The notes beneath the pieces are model-generated. The model did not search any database and was not told where the DNA came from. It saw only the letters and a program-made list of their open reading frames with translations. From NCBI RefSeq assembly GCF_020740795.1, contig NC_067304.1, forward strand, positions 5,694,056-5,758,055: a DNA stretch of 64,000 nt, in the 5' to 3' direction. This document shows positions 59,801 through 64,000 of the stretch, piece after piece; position 1 is the first letter of the stretch; each line of letters begins with the position of its first letter. The DNA comes from Apus apus. Lineage: Eukaryota > Chordata > Aves > Apodiformes > Apodidae. Both the position numbers and the translations under genes were made by a program.

Positions 59801-62800
59801 TGTGGGGCTGGAGGGCCTATAGGAAGGGAAAACAAGTTGTAGGTCTGCTTGGAAGCCACTTAACTGCCCTTCTGGGCCTGCAGGCTACTCCTAAGGGTCA
59901 CCCAAAATCCAGGTTACAGAGGTTCAGAGAGCAAAGGGAATTCCTCCCAGCCTTTCGAAAGGCAATTCAGAAGGCAGCTGGTCTAGAGGAAAAGCCAGCG
60001 TGCTGAGCTTGAACAGTCATGTTTTAGAAATAAATGGTGGAGGGGAAAAAATATATCCATGTAGAAGAACAAGCAGGGATTGTAAAAATGCCTGTACATT
60101 CCAGCACAGCTGGGAGTGTGTGGTGTGTGCAGGGACAGGGGTGCAGGCCCAGCCCCTGCCCTCCCCACAGCTCTGCTGCAGGGTTTTGCTGCTCTCCTCC
60201 TGCTCCAGCCCCATGGCCCAGTCCCTGCTCAGCCTCCCATGCTTCCCTGCTCACACAGGGGCAGAAACCACAAGCATTTTAAGCTTATGGACTCAGACCA
60301 AAGTATTTTAAGTAGCTCTAGCTGCCATTTTAATATGAGTAGAGAGCCCTTGAAATAAAACCTCCTGGCATAGGTGCAGAACCCAAAATAAACTTTATCA
60401 GCAAAAATGGGAAGCTGCTTCTCTCCAGCCCTGAAATAAAGATCTTTCCTAACTGCAGAGACCTCTGTGGTCCTGCCTTTTCCCCAGCCCCCTGCCAGCC
60501 CCAGGCACTGTGTCAGTTGGGCTCCTGGCACGCAGCCTCCCCGCCAAGAGCCTGGTGAGGTCTTGCACAATTCATATTGTATAGGACAGCAATTCCTGTG
60601 CCAGGTTTATTTAGGGGCAATCTTGGAAGACAGTGGTATTTATATGTATAGAGACATCAGGGGCATTGCTGAGAAATAGGGTGGGCAACAAGAAAAAATT
60701 ACCCTAGGAACAAAGGCACCAAGTTAAACAATTCTCTATTCCAACCCATTTTCCTTCCCTGGTAACAACCACTGTAGGACATTGCTATGCCAGGCCCATG
60801 GAGCAGGGCTTGTCTTGCCTGTGAAGTATTCTGTACATTTTCCATGGGAAAACCTGGTAGAAGTTCTCCATGGCTGTGTTGGTGTGGTTAAACTTCACAG
60901 TGAGAAGCTGGTGTTTGCTGAACTGGACTGGGAGTCAGTCTTTAAACAGGTAACATCTCTCTGCCTAACATCTAATGTCACATCCTGGTTTTGCCAGGCA
61001 GAAGTGCCACTGGAATGTGAGCTCTGGGCTTATGCTCAAATCACGATCAGAGGGCTCTGACCTTCATCTTGGTTTTACTGGTGACCCCCAAGTTCAGAGG
61101 CAACAGAAGTCGGGGAAGAAGACACCAGCTGGAGAAGCATCCCAGGTCTTCAGGAAATTAAGTTCATTTTTCTTGCTTAAAAGCAAGCACGTGGGTGCCT
61201 GTTTTCTTCACCCCGTCTGTTCTCACATCATCTCCCACCTCAGCGAGACTTCATTTATAACCTGCCAGGATGACAGTCTGCACACCCCCCTGCACAGCTC
61301 ATCCCCCCACCCCCAGGCATCGCCGGGGTCCCTCTGCCACGCGCCTGCGAGGGAGTGACGAGATGGCTCCCAGGACATGTGCCAGGGTGCACTCGTGTGG
61401 CAGAAGAAGATACAGAGAAGGGAGGAGGAAAAAAAAATACTGGGAAACAGGGTTTTTCTTCTGCACATTCACTACAGGTAGGGACACATCCCTGCAGCAA
61501 GAGCTGGGTGTGTCTGAATGCAGAGTGAGATGGGACAAGCACAGAGCTGCCCCACATTATCTACAACAGGTCTGGAAGACAAATTATTCTGTGCAAATCC
61601 TGGACATTAAGAAGCAATACCCAAAACTGGAAGCCCTGCCTTGAGCAGGGTGCTGGATTTCCTGTGGTCCCACCCAACCACAATTACTTCACTGTTTTTT
61701 CTATGTAAAAGCCTTGAGTTTGCTGATGTGGGTCTGGGAAGCAAACGAGCTGGGAAGCACAGGGGCTTTCCAGCATCTTCTCCCCTGTTCCAACACGCCC
61801 AGGGCCCACTGAAGCACAGGCAGGCAACATGTTCTGGATCAGTACCAAACTCCCTGACAGACTCGTGCAGGTGGGCAAGCAGATGTAACCATTAGATAGT
61901 GGCAGTAAGGCAGACAGAAGCATTTGTCTTGCACATACTCTCACAGACATTGGTCTGTATTTTTGGAAGCAGCCAAAGACGACTCAGTGCTGAGCAACCA
62001 CAGGGAGAGATGCTACAGCCCAAGCCCTGCCAGGCAGCTGTGATCACCCATCAGCAAGAGGAATCCTCAGCCATGCCAGGAGCTCTCCTGCCCACCAGGC
62101 TCACACTCCCCTCCCACCAACTCATTTAGGGATCAGGGGTATCTGATCCCTTTCATCTCAATTCCTACCTGGATGACCCAATGTCACCACAACACCATGA
62201 CTTCCCACCCTTTGTTGCTCATATCCACCAAATGCCCATGAAAAGCAGGTGAGAGGAGGCAGAAAATATTGGTCCTTGACCTTATGCAAATACATTCACA
62301 CTCAAAGTCTCCCTGGTCAGCTGCTCCTCAGTAAGAGGCAGGAAGCAGCAGCAACACCAGGACATGCAGTGCCCATCCTCTCTTGCCTGGCAAAAAGATT
62401 TCCCAGGGATGTGCAGGGTGTTTGGGGTGCCCCTCCAAATAAGTAGAGCAACCAATAAAGTCTCTGTTGTCTAGCTCTGAATATGTCCAAGCTGAAAGCC
62501 TTGCACTAGCAGGAGGACAGAAAGGCTCCCCTACTCCAGAGAAGGATTGATCCTGCTGGGTGGGCACCCCCCGCAGCACGGGCACCGCTGCTGCCAGCGG
62601 CACAGCTCAGCACACACAGCCCCTGCTGCCACCCTGGCAGGCCAGGCTTGGGGACCAGGAACCTGCTAATCCATGTGAAAGCCACACCATTGCCTTCCCT
62701 TGGCTGCCCCCACTCCCAGCACTATCTGCACTGCACGTTTAAATAGAGAGATGAGTGAACTGGGCCTTCAATCACCCCTCAGTGAGAGCCTTTCCACGCA

Positions 62801-64000
62801 CATCAGCACCTTTATCCCTCCAAATCCAGGCATAATTATTTTTCTATTTTATTTTCAGCTTCCCTCTTGCCTTTACCTTCCCTGCTGTCTCCAACAGCCG
62901 TTTCCCAAGTACCAAGAGATTTCCATTGGTCTGCCTGCTTTCCACCCCCAGCACTTCTCTACCACGGCTGCAGTTCCCCCACTATAAATGGCAATGCTGA
63001 GCATCCCCCCCTGGATTTCTCCAGCCTGAGCCCACAGCCAAGGGATGGAGCAATCAGTAATGCAAAGTATAAAGGTTAGAGGGATTTGGAGCCCGAGCAG
63101 ACAATGGAACAGAGGCTGAAATGGATGCTGACAGTGAGTGACCCACCAGAGTTGCACAAGAGCACCCAGGGGGGCTGGCAGACAGCGTGTGCCCGCCAGC
63201 TGGCACCGGGGCATCCCCAGCCAGAGAGCAACCCCTCATCCCATGCCCTCTGCTGAGACTGCAAAACTGACTCCAAATTTGTACCTATTTGGCAATCAAA
63301 CAGGAGCAAGGCTTGTAACCAAAAAAAAAAAAAGCCAATAAAATAAATGTGCCTGCTTTTTCTGGGATGGAACAGGAAAATTGAGTTCAAGGGGTTAATT
63401 TGTGCTTAAATTAGTAGAAAAAGGGAGGGAAAAAATGAGGAAATGCCCAACACACAGGGATTCCTCCTGCAAAGACAGGAGCTGGTATACTCAAAACTCC
63501 CATTAGCCATTAGAGCTGCAAAAGAGAGCAAAGGGTCTCTGAGGAATTTGCTGGCAGTAATGATGCATCTCTCCATTCAGGAAAGGCTCACATACCTGTA
63601 GGCAGAAAGGAAGCAAAGACCCCATTCCTAAAGCTACAACTGGAGAATCCAGTGTAACACACCAGTGGTAATTCTTCTATATCCCTATTAACCCTGGTAC
63701 TTACAAGGCAAGGTATAAAGGAATTTGAAAATTGAATAGTTTAGAGACTTGAAGACTAGAAGAGACTGCTGCAGTCTTGCTGTCTGCCTTCCTCCACAGA
63801 ACTGCCACGAGACCTCGCTCTCTAATTCTGCACCAAATGGATCCTTTCTGCTCGAGGTGTATCACAGCCACCAGAGAGGCACCCAGTCTCCACTTCAAAG
63901 ATGACAAGTGATGCAGATGATCACAGCTGAAGGCCCTTCAGAGTGACCTCTGTGGGTCAGGCAAAGGGAATAATGAGCCCACTCCAACTGGTACTAGGAC
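56848..64000 (-). other. Upstream LAMB3 intron, no exon recognised
   Basis: The LAMB3 exons for signal peptide and N-terminal LN residues must lie upstream, and I searched this stretch by eye for the expected beta-chain motifs (a Cys-Tyr-Pro-Pro segment, a TYC segment ending in YGE before a donor) without success. It is therefore read as intron, with the missing exons beyond the right edge. It contains a 13-base A run at 63,321-63,333 and otherwise mixed-composition sequence. A divergent short exon could have been missed. Confidence 0.55.

Noticed and set aside
61684-63239. Minus-strand open frames with Cys residues considered as missing LAMB3 N-terminal exons
   Set aside because: Cys spacing and neighbouring residues do not fit the laminin beta N-terminal pattern, and no donor of the required phase follows.

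Overview
This is vertebrate nuclear DNA, most likely from a bird. The case rests on three things: two intron-containing vertebrate genes with canonical GT-AG introns, a CR1-type LINE (the dominant repeat of bird genomes) with its typical 3' tail, and short introns. The species cannot be named from the sequence. I see no bacterial, viral or other accessory system, and no clear tRNA, rRNA or microRNA.

Layout. (1) 1-27.2 kb is intergenic: AT-rich sequence without a recognisable exon, one internally deleted CR1 copy (15.53-15.89 kb, plus strand), one short CR1 tail (26.3 kb, minus strand), a few homopolymer tracts, and some motif-dense AT-rich blocks that are only candidates for conserved regulatory elements. 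(2) 27.2-27.7 kb is a CpG-rich island ending in a good splice donor. I read it as the promoter and non-coding first exon of the next gene. (3) 32.0-42.5 kb holds CAMK1G on the plus strand. It is complete, with 11 coding exons and 478 residues: a Ca2+/calmodulin-dependent protein kinase I gamma with a C-terminal CLIM prenylation box. (4) 43.0-56.85 kb holds LAMB3 on the minus strand. Twenty consecutive exons (1,099 residues plus stop) encode the laminin beta-3 chain from the middle of its N-terminal domain to the C-terminus. (5) 56.85-64 kb is read as upstream LAMB3 intron. The exons for the signal peptide and the first roughly 60 residues were not found and should lie beyond the right edge.

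CAMK1G and LAMB3 are convergent. Their candidate poly(A) signals are about 500 bp apart, the same tail-to-tail order as on human 1q32. The two products are not known to work together: one is a membrane-anchored neuronal kinase, the other a subunit of epithelial laminin-332.

The most unusual structures are a 210-bp array of 42 CTGRG pentamers in a CAMK1G intron that resembles an immunoglobulin switch region, a 17-bp minisatellite starting 18 bp from a LAMB3 splice donor, a 21-bp in-frame duplication adding exactly one heptad to the LAMB3 coiled coil, and a CAMK1G splice donor that overlaps an in-frame stop codon, so that intron retention would give a kinase without its lipid anchor.
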